Source of the DNA: Corallococcus coralloides DSM 2259 | GTDB taxonomy: Bacteria > Myxococcota > Myxococcia > Myxococcales > Myxococcaceae | DNA: 64,000 nt | Assembly (NCBI RefSeq): GCF_000255295.1 | Contig: NC_017030.1 | Location: forward strand, 1,302,001-1,366,000 | Reading direction: 5' to 3' | In this document: positions 9,170 to 17,440 of the stretch, one piece after another | How positions within the stretch are numbered: position 1 is the first letter of the stretch | Layout: each line of letters begins with the position of its first letter | Position numbers and translations under genes: made by a program | The notes under the pieces: generated by a model | Seen by the model: only the letters and a program-made list of their open reading frames with translations | Databases searched by the model: none | Told to the model about the DNA's origin: nothing

Positions 9170-9278
9170 GAGAGTCTCTCCCGTGTGAGGGACCCGCCAG
9201 GTCCCGAATGGCAGAAACGTAGGAATCACCACACGGATCCGTGACCCGGGATGCAGGGAGGGACTGTCCGCCCGCCTG

Positions 9279-10013
9279 CTAACCGAGCGACCCATCCAGG
9301 TGCTGCATCACCGCGAGCGCCGCCAGCGCCGCCGTCTCCGTGCGCAGGATGCGCGAGCCCAGCGTCACCGGCCGCGCGCCCAACCCACGCAGCCCGTCCA
9401 CCTCCTCTCGAGCGAGCCCGCCCTCGGGGCCAATCACCAGCGCCACCGGCGTCCCCGGCGCCACGCTCCGGAACGCCTCGCCCAGCGGCACCGCGGACTC
9501 CTCTTCATCCAGCACCAGCAGCAGCGTGCCCGGCGTCAGCGCGCGCGCCGCGTCCAGCAGCGGCCGGGGCGGATGCACCACCGGCACATCGTCGCGCCGG
9601 CACTGGCGCGCGGCCTCCTCCACAATCTTCGCCCACCGCTGGGTGCGCTCCTCGGCGCGCTTCGGCTCCAGCTTCACCACGCTGCGCGCCGTGGCCACGG
9701 GATGGAACGCGGTGGCGCCCAGCTCCGTGCCCTTCTGCAGCACCAGCTCCAGCTTGTCGCCCTTGGGCAGTCCCTGCAGCACGCTCATCTCGCGCGCGGG
9801 CGGCGTCACCCGCACGGCCCCCAGCACCAGCCGCACGGACTCCGCGGCAAGCCCGGTGACGCGCGCCTCGAAGGCGCGGCCCTTGCCGTCGAACACCTCC
9901 AGCGCGTCGCCGTCCTCCAACCGCAGCACGTGGACGAGGTAGTGGCGGCGCTCGCCCGTGAGCGTCACGTCGGCGGGGGCGGGGTCGGGCAGGGGAACGA
10001 AGAGGCGGACCAC
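9279..10013 (-). CDS. rsmE: 16S rRNA (uracil1498-N3)-methyltransferase RsmE
   Basis: 244 aa from a GTG at 10013 (VVRLFVPLPDP). The open frame continues upstream to 11051, but only through the antisense of the asparaginase gene. RsmE methylates N3 of U1498 in 16S rRNA using SAM. Visible family features are the N-terminal PUA-like barrel with GERRHYLVHVLRLEDGD, then the SPOUT domain with QKGTELGATAF, CRRDDVP, the knot loop VIGPEGGLAREE and the terminal LGSRILRTETAALAAL. The length is normal for the family. It is divergent from the asparaginase gene with 120 bp between starts. Confidence 0.93.
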   Translation of the reverse strand: MVRLFVPLPDPAPADVTLTGERRHYLVHVLRLEDGDALEVFDGKGRAFEARVTGLAAESVRLVLGAVRVTPPAREMSVLQGLPKGDKLELVLQKGTELGATAFHPVATARSVVKLEPKRAEERTQRWAKIVEEAARQCRRDDVPVVHPPRPLLDAARALTPGTLLLVLDEEESAVPLGEAFRSVAPGTPVALVIGPEGGLAREEVDGLRGLGARPVTLGSRILRTETAALAALAVMQHLDGSLG

Positions 10014-10133
10014 GGCGGCTTCCTTGAAGGGGAGGGCGCCCGGAGGATAGCCCTCCAGGCGTCCAGAGGTTCCCTTTCCGAAATCCGCGAGCGCCCGGCC
10101 CTGTCCCGTTCCTGCTATGCGCGCGAAACGCCC

Positions 10134-11129
10134 ATGGCCACCCTCGTCATCGAGTCCACCCGCTCCGGCTTCGTCGAATCCCTCCACACCGTGTCCGTCG
10201 CGGTGGTGAGCGCGGAGGGCACGCGCGTCGCGTACGCGGGCGACCCGGAGCGCGTCACCTTCTGGCGCTCGGCGGCGAAGCCCTTCCAGTCGCTGCCCAT
10301 GGTCCAGGACGGGGCCGCGGACCGCTACGGCTTCGGCCCGCGCGAGCTGGCGCTCTCGTGCGCGTCCCACTCCAGCGAGCCCGTGCACCGCGCCCTCGCC
10401 ATGCAGATGCTGAGCGCTTCCGGCTGCGAGGAGCGCCACCTCGCGTGCGGCCCGCACCCGCCGCTGTCGCCCGCGGTCGCGGAGGAGGCGCTCAAGGCGG
10501 GCGTGGTGCTCACGCCCCGGTGGAACAACTGCTCCGGCAAGCACGCGGGGATGCTCGCGCTGGCGAGGCACCACGGCTGGGACGTCCACGGCTACGCCAG
10601 CGACGGCCACCCGGTGCAGGAGCGCATCCAGGAGGAAATCGCGAAGTGGACGGGCCTGCCGAGTGACGCGCTGGTGAAGGCCGTGGACGGCTGCCTCGCC
10701 GTCTGCTTCGGCCTGCCGCTCAGCGCCATGGCCACCGCGTGGGCCCGCTTCGGCGTCTCGGAAGCGCCCGCCGCGCGCCGCCTGCGGGAGGCCATGCTCG
10801 CGCACCCGGAGCTGGTCGCGGGCAGGGGCCGCGCGTGCACGGACCTGATGACCGCCTTCGGGGGCGAGGCCGTGGTGAAGATTGGCGCGGAGGGCGTCTA
10901 CTGCGCCGCGCTGCCCCGGGCCCGCCTGGGCGTGGCCGTCAAGGTGGAGGACGGCGACGCCCGCTGCGCCGCGCCCGCGCTCCTCGGCGTCCTGCGCCTC
11001 CTCGCGGAAGCGCAGGGCCTGTCCCTGCCCATGACGGGCCTGGAGCACCACGCGGAGCCGCGCATCCTCAACACCCGGAACGAAGCCGTGGGCTCCCTGC
11101 GCGCGGCCGGGACCCTCGCGTTCGTCTGA
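10134..11129 (+). CDS. Asparaginase II-family (AnsA/thermolabile type) protein
   Basis: 331 aa from ATG at 10134. The sequence matches the Asparaginase_II family (PF06089), cytoplasmic enzymes unrelated to the classic type I/II bacterial asparaginases. Recognisable stretches are FWRSAAKPFQSLP, LALSCASHSSEP, NNCSGKHAGMLAL, VDGCLAVCFGLPLSAMA and GRACTDLMTAFGGEAVVKIGAEGVYCAA. The family is placed with serine beta-lactamase-like hydrolases; the SAAKPFQ Ser-x-x-Lys is the likely catalytic pair. It would hydrolyse L-asparagine to aspartate and ammonia. It is monocistronic: the next plus-strand element is the putative small RNA, after a hairpin that could terminate this gene. Confidence 0.9.
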   Translation: MATLVIESTRSGFVESLHTVSVAVVSAEGTRVAYAGDPERVTFWRSAAKPFQSLPMVQDGAADRYGFGPRELALSCASHSSEPVHRALAMQMLSASGCEERHLACGPHPPLSPAVAEEALKAGVVLTPRWNNCSGKHAGMLALARHHGWDVHGYASDGHPVQERIQEEIAKWTGLPSDALVKAVDGCLAVCFGLPLSAMATAWARFGVSEAPAARRLREAMLAHPELVAGRGRACTDLMTAFGGEAVVKIGAEGVYCAALPRARLGVAVKVEDGDARCAAPALLGVLRLLAEAQGLSLPMTGLEHHAEPRILNTRNEAVGSLRAAGTLAFV

Positions 11130-11134
11130 GGCCC

Positions 11135-11190
11135 GCTGTAGCGCGGAAGGTCACACGCGCCGGGAACCCTGTAACCGGCTCCGCTACAGC
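11135..11190 (+). terminator. Imperfect long hairpin after the asparaginase gene
   Basis: GCTGTAGCG (11135-11143) pairs perfectly with CGCTACAGC (11182-11190), with a smaller CCGG...CCGG pairing inside. It begins 6 bp past the asparaginase stop. No T run follows, so termination is likely but not certain. Confidence 0.45.
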
Positions 11191-11228
11191 CGCGCCCGCG
11201 TCCCTTGGAACTCCGAGGACTCAGCGGC

Positions 11229-11245
11229 AGGCACGCGGACTGCAA
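11229..11245 (+). promoter_or_regulatory. Sigma-54-type -24/-12 promoter element
   Basis: AGGCACGCGGACTGCAA matches the sigma-54 consensus TGGCACG-N4-TTGCA, with the invariant GG at 11230-11231 and GC at 11242-11243 exactly 10 nt apart. Mismatches are A for the first T and C for the first T of TTGC. It points rightward into a hairpin-rich region that has no ORF, so it probably drives a small RNA starting near 11254. Confidence 0.6.
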
Positions 11246-11253
11246 TGTCCGCC

Positions 11254-11364
11254 AGGCACACGGCGGGACTCGCGAGGTCCTGACGCCAAGGGGGAAAGCC
11301 TCGCGAGTCCAGATGGGGTCGGGTGGGCGAGCCTTCGCGTTCGCTGCCCGACCCCCTCTTGTTT
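11254..11364 (+). ncRNA. Candidate sigma-54-dependent small RNA (~110 nt)
   Basis: The start is placed about 12 nt after the -12 GC. The RNA would carry a perfect 12-bp stem, GGACTCGCGAGG (11266-11277) with CCTCGCGAGTCC (11299-11310), and a 21-nt loop TCC-TGACGCCAAGGGGGAAAG. A strong terminator hairpin at 11315-11355 ending in a T-rich tail follows. No coding frame explains the symmetry. Its size, sigma-54 promoter and hairpin layout recall Pxr, the developmental sRNA of Myxococcus xanthus; that identity is a guess from memory and not checked. The downstream gene (prmA) is on the other strand, so this is not simply its leader. Confidence 0.55.
11315..11364 (+). terminator. Terminator of the candidate sRNA
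   Basis: GGGGTCGGG (11315-11323) pairs with CCCGACCCC (11347-11355), extended by GCGA/TCGC inside, and is followed by CTCTTGTTT. It abuts the stop of prmA on the opposite strand and may serve both directions. Confidence 0.7.
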
Positions 11365-12231
11365 CTAGCGCTTCAAGTCGATGCGCACCCACTCGCCCTG
11401 CTGCGCGCCCTCCAGCACGGTGCACCCCAGGTTGCGGTACGCGGCCTCCACGTCCGCGCGCTGGTGCGCGAGCACGCCGGCCAGCACCAGCCGGTCCTTC
11501 GCCTTGGGCACGATGAGGGGCGCCAGCTCAATCAGCGTGTTCGCCAGGATGTTCGCGAGCACCAGGTCGAAGGTGCCGGGCACTTCCGTCAGCTCGCGCC
11601 CGGAGATGTCCAGGTCGGGCGTCTGGTTGTCCGCGCAGTTCTCCTGGGCCAGCTCCACGGAGGTGGGGTCGTTGTCGGTGCCCACCACGTGGCCCGCGCC
11701 CAGCTTCTTCGCCGCGATGGCGAGCACGCCCGTGCCGGTGCCCACGTCCAGGACGCTCGCGCCCGGGTGCGTGGACATGAAGTCATCCACGGCCGCAAGG
11801 CACAGCGACGTGGTGGGGTGGTCCCCCGTGCCGAAGGCCATCTTCGGCTCGATGACGAGCTTCACCTTGTCCGCCGGCGCGTTCGCCACGTCCCAGGGCG
11901 GGCCCACCCACAGGCGGCCCACCTGCACGGACTTGATGAGCGACTTCCACTCGTTGCTCCAGTCCTGCTGGGGCTGCTCGTCCAGGGACAGGCGCGCGGT
12001 GGGGTGGCTCTCCGCCACCGCGTCGCGGGCTTCTTCCGCGCTCTCGCGGTCCTCGAAGTAGGCGACGACGATGGACTCGCCCTTCACGGGGGCGCGCACG
12101 CCCGGCATGGTGGGCGTCTCCGCGTCGCGGACCTCCAGGCCCAGGGCGCCGGCCTCATGGAGCAGGTCCTGGAGGATTTCGGAGGCCTCCTCCGCGATAT
12201 CCACGGTGAGTGACAAGTAGGTCTGGGACAT
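11365..12231 (-). CDS. prmA: Ribosomal protein L11 methyltransferase PrmA
   Basis: 288 aa, the usual family length, from ATG at 12231. PrmA uses SAM to trimethylate lysines and the N terminus of ribosomal protein L11. The N-terminal ~100 residues are the substrate-recognition domain, ending in DWSNEWKSLIKSVQVG. Next comes the signature PKMAFGTGDHPTTSLCL. The Rossmann methyltransferase motif I is VLDVGTGTGVLAIAAKKLGA, motif II contains GTDNDP, and FDLVLANILANTLIELAP is the NPPY-like motif IV. It stands alone between the sRNA region and the M16 peptidase gene, which runs in the same direction 74 bp upstream. Confidence 0.94.
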   Translation of the reverse strand: MSQTYLSLTVDIAEEASEILQDLLHEAGALGLEVRDAETPTMPGVRAPVKGESIVVAYFEDRESAEEARDAVAESHPTARLSLDEQPQQDWSNEWKSLIKSVQVGRLWVGPPWDVANAPADKVKLVIEPKMAFGTGDHPTTSLCLAAVDDFMSTHPGASVLDVGTGTGVLAIAAKKLGAGHVVGTDNDPTSVELAQENCADNQTPDLDISGRELTEVPGTFDLVLANILANTLIELAPLIVPKAKDRLVLAGVLAHQRADVEAAYRNLGCTVLEGAQQGEWVRIDLKR

Positions 12232-12305
12232 GGCGCCCCTTCTACCGCACCCGGTGCGGCGTGGAAGCGCCGTCGTCGTGACGCTTCCACGCTCGCGATG
12301 CGGCC

Positions 12306-14909
12306 TCAGGGCCCGACGATGGCCATGGCCATGCGGTCGAAGTCGATGACCCGGCGGGCCACCTCCTGCACGTCCTCCGCCGTCACCTTCGCCACGTGCT
12401 CGGAGTAGTGCAGGAAGTTGTCCAGCCCGATGCCGTAGCAGGTGTCCAGCGCCAGCAGCGTCGCGCGGGCGCTGTTGCGCTGCAGGTCGATTTCATACGC
12501 CCCGATGATGTGCTGCTTGGCGCGCTCCAGCTCCGCGGCCGGAATCGGCTCGTCGCGGATCCGCTGCAGCTCGCGGCGCATGCCCTCCACCGCCGCGTCT
12601 ACCTTCTCCGGGCTCGTGCCCATGTAGACGGCGAAGTAGCCGGGCTCCAACCCGTCCATGGAGAAGCTGCTCACGCTGTAGGCCATGGAGCGCTTGTCGC
12701 GCAGCTCGATGAAGAGGCGCCCGCCCTGGCCCGACAGCACCGTGGACAGCACGTCCAGCACCACCCGCCACGAGTCACTCATCCGCGCCGCCTGGAAGCC
12801 CAGCACCAGGTGCGTCTGCGCGCGCGCGAGCACCTGCTTCTCCGTGCGCGGCGCGGACGGAGGCGCTTCCGGCCGCACCTGCTTCGGGGCCACCGCGCCG
12901 CCGCGCGACTTTCCGAAGTACTCGTTCGCCAGCGCCCGCACCTGATCCACGTCCACGTCGCCCACCACGCTGAGCGTCATCTGCGATGGGTCCATGTGCG
13001 CGCGGTGGTACGCGCGCAACTGCTCGGGCCCCAGCGCCTCCACGGACGCCTTCTCGCCCAGGAGCGACATCCGGTACGGGTGCTCCTGGTAGAGCGTGCG
13101 CGAGAACAGCTCGAACGCCACGCTGGACGGCTTGTCCTCGCGGGTGAGGATGTCCTGGAGCAGCAGCGCGCGCTCCCGGGCCACCTCCTCCTCGCGGAAG
13201 GCGGGGTTGAGCAGCACGTCCGCGAACAGCCGGAAGCCGGGCTCGAAGTAGCGCGACAGGAAGTCCGCCTTCAGGCTGATGGAGTTGCGGCCGCCCTGGC
13301 CGCTGATGTTGCTCACGTACAGGTCCCCCAGCTGGGTGACGTCATCCGCGCTGAGCGTGGTGGTGCCCTTGGTGAGGGTGCGGCTGAGCAGCGTGGTGAT
13401 GCCGTTGTCCTCGGGGGTCTCGTAGCGCGCGCCGCCAATGAAGGCCGCGCGCATGGAGAACAGCGGCACGTGCGGCTCCACGCGGATGATGAGCGTGGCG
13501 CCGGAGGGCAGCTTCTCCTGCACCACCTCCGAACGCGCGGACGCGATGGCGCTGCGGCCCGGACGCGGCGGGGCGTCCGGGGGAGGCTGCTTCGCGGCGC
13601 GCTCCGGGGGCGTGAGGCCGGGGCTCTTCGCCGCCTCATCCAGCGCGGCGTGCACGTGGGCCTCCGTCAGCTCCGCGGCGGGCGGCACCAGCGCGGTGAC
13701 GACGGCGTGCTCCAGCCGCAGGTACTTCTGGGCCACGCGGCGCAGGTCCTCCGGCTTCAGGTTGCGGATGTCCTCCAGGTAGCGGGCCTCCGACTCCAGG
13801 CCACCGGGGGACGTCTGGTACGAGCCCAGGTTGCGCGCGGTGCCCTGCACCGTCTCCTTGCGGTAGACGGACTCCGCCTCCACCACCGCCTGCACCGTGC
13901 GCAGCTCGTCCAGGGGCACGGTCGTGGTGCGCATCGCCTCCAGCACGCGCGCCGTCTGCGTGAGCGCCTTCTGCACCTGCGTGGGCGGCAGCGTCAGCGA
14001 CACGGAGAAGATGCCCGGGTCCTTGGGCGTGTACGCGGACGCGTGCACGTCGTTGACCAGGTGCTGGCGGCGCTTCACCTCGCGCACCAGCCACGACGAA
14101 TTGCCCTGGCCGGCGATCATCGCCAGCACGTCCAGCGCGGGCACGTCCGGGTGCTCCAATTCCGGGATGGCGAAGGCCAGGTGCAGGTAGACCTCCTTCA
14201 CGTCCTCCGTCTGGACGAGCACGCGGCGGCCCGTGGGCGGCGGGTCGCGCGGACGCTCCACCGGACCCGCGTAGGGGCGGCCCCAGTCACCACCGAAGAT
14301 CTCCTCCACCCACTGGCGCAGCTCCGCCTCGTTCAGGTCGCCCGCGACGGACAGCACCAGGTTCTTGGGCGTGTAGTGCCGGTGGTAGAACTCCAGCACC
14401 TTCTCGCGGGTGAAGCTGCGCACGCTCTCCTCGGTGCCGATGACGGGCAGCCGGTAGGGGTGCGTCTGGAACGCGGTGGTGAACAGCCCGCGCGACGCGC
14501 GGCGCGACGGCGAGTCGTAGCTGCGCTTGATCTCCTCGCACACCACCTCGATTTCGCGCGCCAGCTCGTCCTTGTCGAACGCGGAGCGGCGCACCGCGTC
14601 CCCCAGGATGTCCAGGCCCGTGCGGGCGTACTGGCTGGCGATGACGATGTGGTAGACGGTCTGGTCGAAGGACGTCCAGGCGTTGATTTCGCCGCCGTGC
14701 GCCTCGATGTCCCGGGCGATTTCACCGGGCCCCCGGCGCTCCGTGCCCTTGAAGAGCATGTGCTCGTGCAGGTGGGCGAGTCCGGCTTGGTCCGGCCTTT
14801 CGTCCGCGCTGCCGGCCTTGACCCAGACCTGGAAGGCCGCGACCTTGGCGGCGTGCTGCTCCTCGAAGACGACGGTGAGCCCGTTGGGCAGGGTGTAGCG
14901 GATGGCCAT
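12306..14909 (-). CDS. M16-family zinc metallopeptidase, two fused M16 units
   Basis: 867 aa from ATG at 14909. The N-terminal half has the inverted zinc site HLHEH (HxxEH, residues 46-50, His46, Glu49, His50) and a downstream acidic ligand region IEVVCEEIKRSYDSP. The second half (from about residue 445) repeats the M16 fold, with VPLFSMRAAFIGGARYETPEDNGITTLLSRTL in place of the metal site, so it lacks HxxEH and is the usual inactive partner. Such fusions form the closed peptide-digesting chamber of pitrilysin/processing-peptidase relatives and cut small or unfolded peptides. No signal peptide is visible, so a cytoplasmic location is likely. A Pro/Ala-rich hinge around residues 425-445 links the halves. 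Confidence 0.9.
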   Translation of the reverse strand: MAIRYTLPNGLTVVFEEQHAAKVAAFQVWVKAGSADERPDQAGLAHLHEHMLFKGTERRGPGEIARDIEAHGGEINAWTSFDQTVYHIVIASQYARTGLDILGDAVRRSAFDKDELAREIEVVCEEIKRSYDSPSRRASRGLFTTAFQTHPYRLPVIGTEESVRSFTREKVLEFYHRHYTPKNLVLSVAGDLNEAELRQWVEEIFGGDWGRPYAGPVERPRDPPPTGRRVLVQTEDVKEVYLHLAFAIPELEHPDVPALDVLAMIAGQGNSSWLVREVKRRQHLVNDVHASAYTPKDPGIFSVSLTLPPTQVQKALTQTARVLEAMRTTTVPLDELRTVQAVVEAESVYRKETVQGTARNLGSYQTSPGGLESEARYLEDIRNLKPEDLRRVAQKYLRLEHAVVTALVPPAAELTEAHVHAALDEAAKSPGLTPPERAAKQPPPDAPPRPGRSAIASARSEVVQEKLPSGATLIIRVEPHVPLFSMRAAFIGGARYETPEDNGITTLLSRTLTKGTTTLSADDVTQLGDLYVSNISGQGGRNSISLKADFLSRYFEPGFRLFADVLLNPAFREEEVARERALLLQDILTREDKPSSVAFELFSRTLYQEHPYRMSLLGEKASVEALGPEQLRAYHRAHMDPSQMTLSVVGDVDVDQVRALANEYFGKSRGGAVAPKQVRPEAPPSAPRTEKQVLARAQTHLVLGFQAARMSDSWRVVLDVLSTVLSGQGGRLFIELRDKRSMAYSVSSFSMDGLEPGYFAVYMGTSPEKVDAAVEGMRRELQRIRDEPIPAAELERAKQHIIGAYEIDLQRNSARATLLALDTCYGIGLDNFLHYSEHVAKVTAEDVQEVARRVIDFDRMAMAIVGP

Positions 14910-15048
14910 AGGAGTGGTCCGAAGCTGTCATCCCCTCCCGAGGAGAGGCAAGGCGAGGTGTGATGTTTGCTCCATTGGCTAACGTCCCGCCCCCTCCACG
15001 TCGAGCGGACCGTGCCGTCCGCCTCCCACCAGGTAGGCGAAGCGGCGC

Positions 15049-15076
15049 GGTTTCCATCGCGTAACTGGTGGAAACC
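15049..15076. promoter_or_regulatory. Inverted repeat in the 196-bp gap between the M16 and coiled-coil genes
   Basis: GGTTTCCA (15049-15056) and TGGAAACC (15069-15076) are a perfect 8-bp inverted repeat with a 12-nt spacer. It lies 30 bp before the coiled-coil gene start. It may be an operator or a leader hairpin. A second small one, CGGAC/GTCCG, lies at 15006-15021. No clear -35/-10 pair was found. Confidence 0.35.
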
Positions 15077-15105
15077 CCCCGTGGTCGGTAACCTGGGACA
15101 CGCAC

Positions 15106-17427
15106 ATGCCGTCTCCCCCGGACGAGGCGGATCCGCTCGCGGACCTGAAGGAACTGCTGGATGAAGGCGACGCCCCCGTGGCGGCGCCCGCTCCGGCCCC
15201 CACCAGGCCGCTCGCGGTTCCCAAGCCTCCCCCCTCCGCGCCTCCTCCCCTGCCGCCCCGGCGGCCCGCCGCAGGCCTGCCCGCATCCCCGGCCGCCGCG
15301 CCGGCCGCCCGGGTGCCCACGACCCCCGCGCCCATCGGCGGTGGAGGGTTGCCCACGACCACGCCTCCGTCCCCGGCGGCCGCGGCGCGCAGCCCCGGCA
15401 AGGGGGACCCCTTCGCGGAGCCCGCGGAGCCCCGGCTGCCCATGGGCGGCTCGGCGGAGGACAAGCTGGAGTTCTTCCGGGGCATCCTGAAGCAGAAGAC
15501 GGAGACCCTGGCCCGGGCGCGCGCGCTGTACGCCGAGCGCGAGGGTGAAGTCACCCAGCTCAAGGCCGCGCTGGAGAGGGCGCGCAAGGAAGGCGGCGGC
15601 GGTACCGCGGCGCCGTCCGCGCAGGACGAGCAGCGGCTGAAGCTGGCCCAGGCGAAGATCGCCTCGCTGGAGGCGGAGCTCGCCGCGTCGGAGGCGGACC
15701 GCAAGGACCTCACGCGCGCGCTGGCGGAGGTGGAGTCGGAGGTCCCCCGGCTGACGGAGGAGCTCCACGCCGAGCGCGAGTCGCGCGGGGCGATGGCGGA
15801 GGAGCTGGTCGGCGCGAAGGAGGCGCTGGGGCTCGCGCAGGACCGCGTGGCGGAGCTGGCCTCCGGCAAGTCCGAGGCGCAGGGCGCGCTGGAGGCGGTC
15901 CAGGAGCAGTACCAGTCGGTGCTCGCGGACGTGGAGCGGCTGACCACCGAGCGCGACGCGCAGGCGCTCAACATCAGCCAGCTGGAGACGGCGCTCGCGG
16001 AGGCGAAGGGTGCCATGGGCGCCCTGGAGAGCGAGAGCGACTGGTCGCGCAGCTCGCTGGAGGAGGCGCACGCCCACGCGAAGGGGATGGAGGGCGAGCG
16101 GGACGCCGCGCGCCGGCAGCTCGCGGTGGTGGAGGACGGGCTCAAGACGCTCCAGACGCAGGTGACGGAGCTGGAGCGCGCGCTCGCGTTGAAGGACGCG
16201 GACGCGGTGGGGCTGCGCGCCGCGCTCACCGCGCGCACGGCGGAGGCCGCGGAGCTGCCCGCGCTCCGGAGTGCTTTGGAGGGCCGCGCCGCGGAGGCCG
16301 TCCGGGTCCAGGCGCGCGTGCGCGAGCTGGAGGCAGAGGTCGCCCAGGCGCGTGAAGCCGCGCGCGCCGAGGTGGAGGCCGCGGAGGTCCGCGCGCGCAT
16401 GGCCGAGTCGGAGCTGGCCTCGCTGCGCGAAGTGCTGGAGGCCGCGGAGGTCGAACAGGTCTCGCTGCGCGACCGGATGGAGTCGGACGCGGCGGCGCTC
16501 GGCGAGGCGGTGCACGAAGCCGAGGCCCGGGTGCACGAGGCGCAAGCCAGGGCCACCGCGCTGGAGGCCCAGCTGGCGGAGCTCACCGCCCAGTCCGCGT
16601 CCGTGCAGTCCGAGCGAGAAGCCCACCAGCAGCAGCTCGCCGCCGTGGAGCGCAAGCTCGCCACCACGCAGGCGGAGCGCGTGGGCTACTCCGCGCGCGT
16701 GTCCATGCTGGAGACGGCCGCGGGTCAGCGCGAGGCGGAGGTGCAGCGCCAGCAGGCCCTGGTCGCCAAGGCCCAGGAAGAGCTGGCGCTGGAGCGCGCC
16801 CGCCGCGAGGCGGTGGAAGCGGAGATCGCGGACGCCCGGGTGCAGGCCGCCGAGGCCGAGGGGCGCGCCGAGGCGCTGAGCGCGGGGCATGACGGCCAGC
16901 GCGAGGAGCTGGTCTCCCTCAACGAACAGCTGGAGGCGGCCCGCGCGGAAGCGGACAAGGTGGACCGGCTCCAGCAGCGCGTGAAGATGGTGGAGGGCGC
17001 GCTGGAGGCCTCCGAGTCCAAGCGGCGCGTCGCCGAAGCGCAGGCGGCCCGCGTGAAGGACTTCGAAGCGAAGCTCGCGTCGGAGCAGGGCGCCAAGGCG
17101 CTGCTGGAGGCGAAGGTCGCGCAGGCCGACGTCACGCTCCTGGAGGAGCAGGGCGTGAAGGCGGCGCTGGAGGCGCAACTCGAGGAGGCTCGCGCCGCGC
17201 TCGAAGCGGAGCAGGCGGCACGTCAGGCGCTCGAAGCGAAGCTCGCCGAGGCGCCCGCTGCTGGCGCGGGCGTGCCCTCGGACTGGGCGGCGGAGCGCGA
17301 CCAGCTCAAGGCGGACCTCGCCTCCATGAAGCGCAAGCTGATGGCGGCCGAGGCAGCGCTCGAATCGGCTGCCAGCACCAAGGCGAAGGTGGCGCGGCTG
17401 GAAGCGCAATTGAAGGCCCTGAAGTAG
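15106..17427 (+). CDS. Large Ala/Glu-rich coiled-coil protein
   Basis: 773 aa from ATG at 15106. Residues 1-110 are acidic then Pro/Ala-rich and disordered (DPLADLKELLDEGD near the start). A short conserved-looking helix follows: SAEDKLEFFRGILKQKTETLARARALYAEREGEV at about 122-155. From there to the end the sequence is almost uninterrupted heptad-like Ala/Glu/Leu/Arg, predicting a very long coiled coil. There is no signal peptide, receiver or other catalytic domain, so it is not an AglZ/FrzS-type protein by what can be seen. It is the first of four tightly spaced genes (13 bp to hemW). A cytoskeletal or scaffold role is possible but unsupported. Confidence 0.82.
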   Translation: MPSPPDEADPLADLKELLDEGDAPVAAPAPAPTRPLAVPKPPPSAPPPLPPRRPAAGLPASPAAAPAARVPTTPAPIGGGGLPTTTPPSPAAAARSPGKGDPFAEPAEPRLPMGGSAEDKLEFFRGILKQKTETLARARALYAEREGEVTQLKAALERARKEGGGGTAAPSAQDEQRLKLAQAKIASLEAELAASEADRKDLTRALAEVESEVPRLTEELHAERESRGAMAEELVGAKEALGLAQDRVAELASGKSEAQGALEAVQEQYQSVLADVERLTTERDAQALNISQLETALAEAKGAMGALESESDWSRSSLEEAHAHAKGMEGERDAARRQLAVVEDGLKTLQTQVTELERALALKDADAVGLRAALTARTAEAAELPALRSALEGRAAEAVRVQARVRELEAEVAQAREAARAEVEAAEVRARMAESELASLREVLEAAEVEQVSLRDRMESDAAALGEAVHEAEARVHEAQARATALEAQLAELTAQSASVQSEREAHQQQLAAVERKLATTQAERVGYSARVSMLETAAGQREAEVQRQQALVAKAQEELALERARREAVEAEIADARVQAAEAEGRAEALSAGHDGQREELVSLNEQLEAARAEADKVDRLQQRVKMVEGALEASESKRRVAEAQAARVKDFEAKLASEQGAKALLEAKVAQADVTLLEEQGVKAALEAQLEEARAALEAEQAARQALEAKLAEAPAAGAGVPSDWAAERDQLKADLASMKRKLMAAEAALESAASTKAKVARLEAQLKALK

Positions 17428-17440
17428 AGGTTGGACCTCC

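Noticed and set aside
10014-11051. N-terminal extension of the RsmE frame up to 11051
   Set aside because: It only re-reads the asparaginase gene in antisense. The family start lies at the GTG at 10013.
11135-11190. Possible tRNA, because of the outer paired stem
   Set aside because: No anticodon arm, T-loop (GTTCRANNC) or CCA-like end; only the outer 9-bp stem is good.
12396-14963. 855-aa forward-strand ORF
   Set aside because: Antisense of the M16 peptidase, which has a clear HxxEH site.
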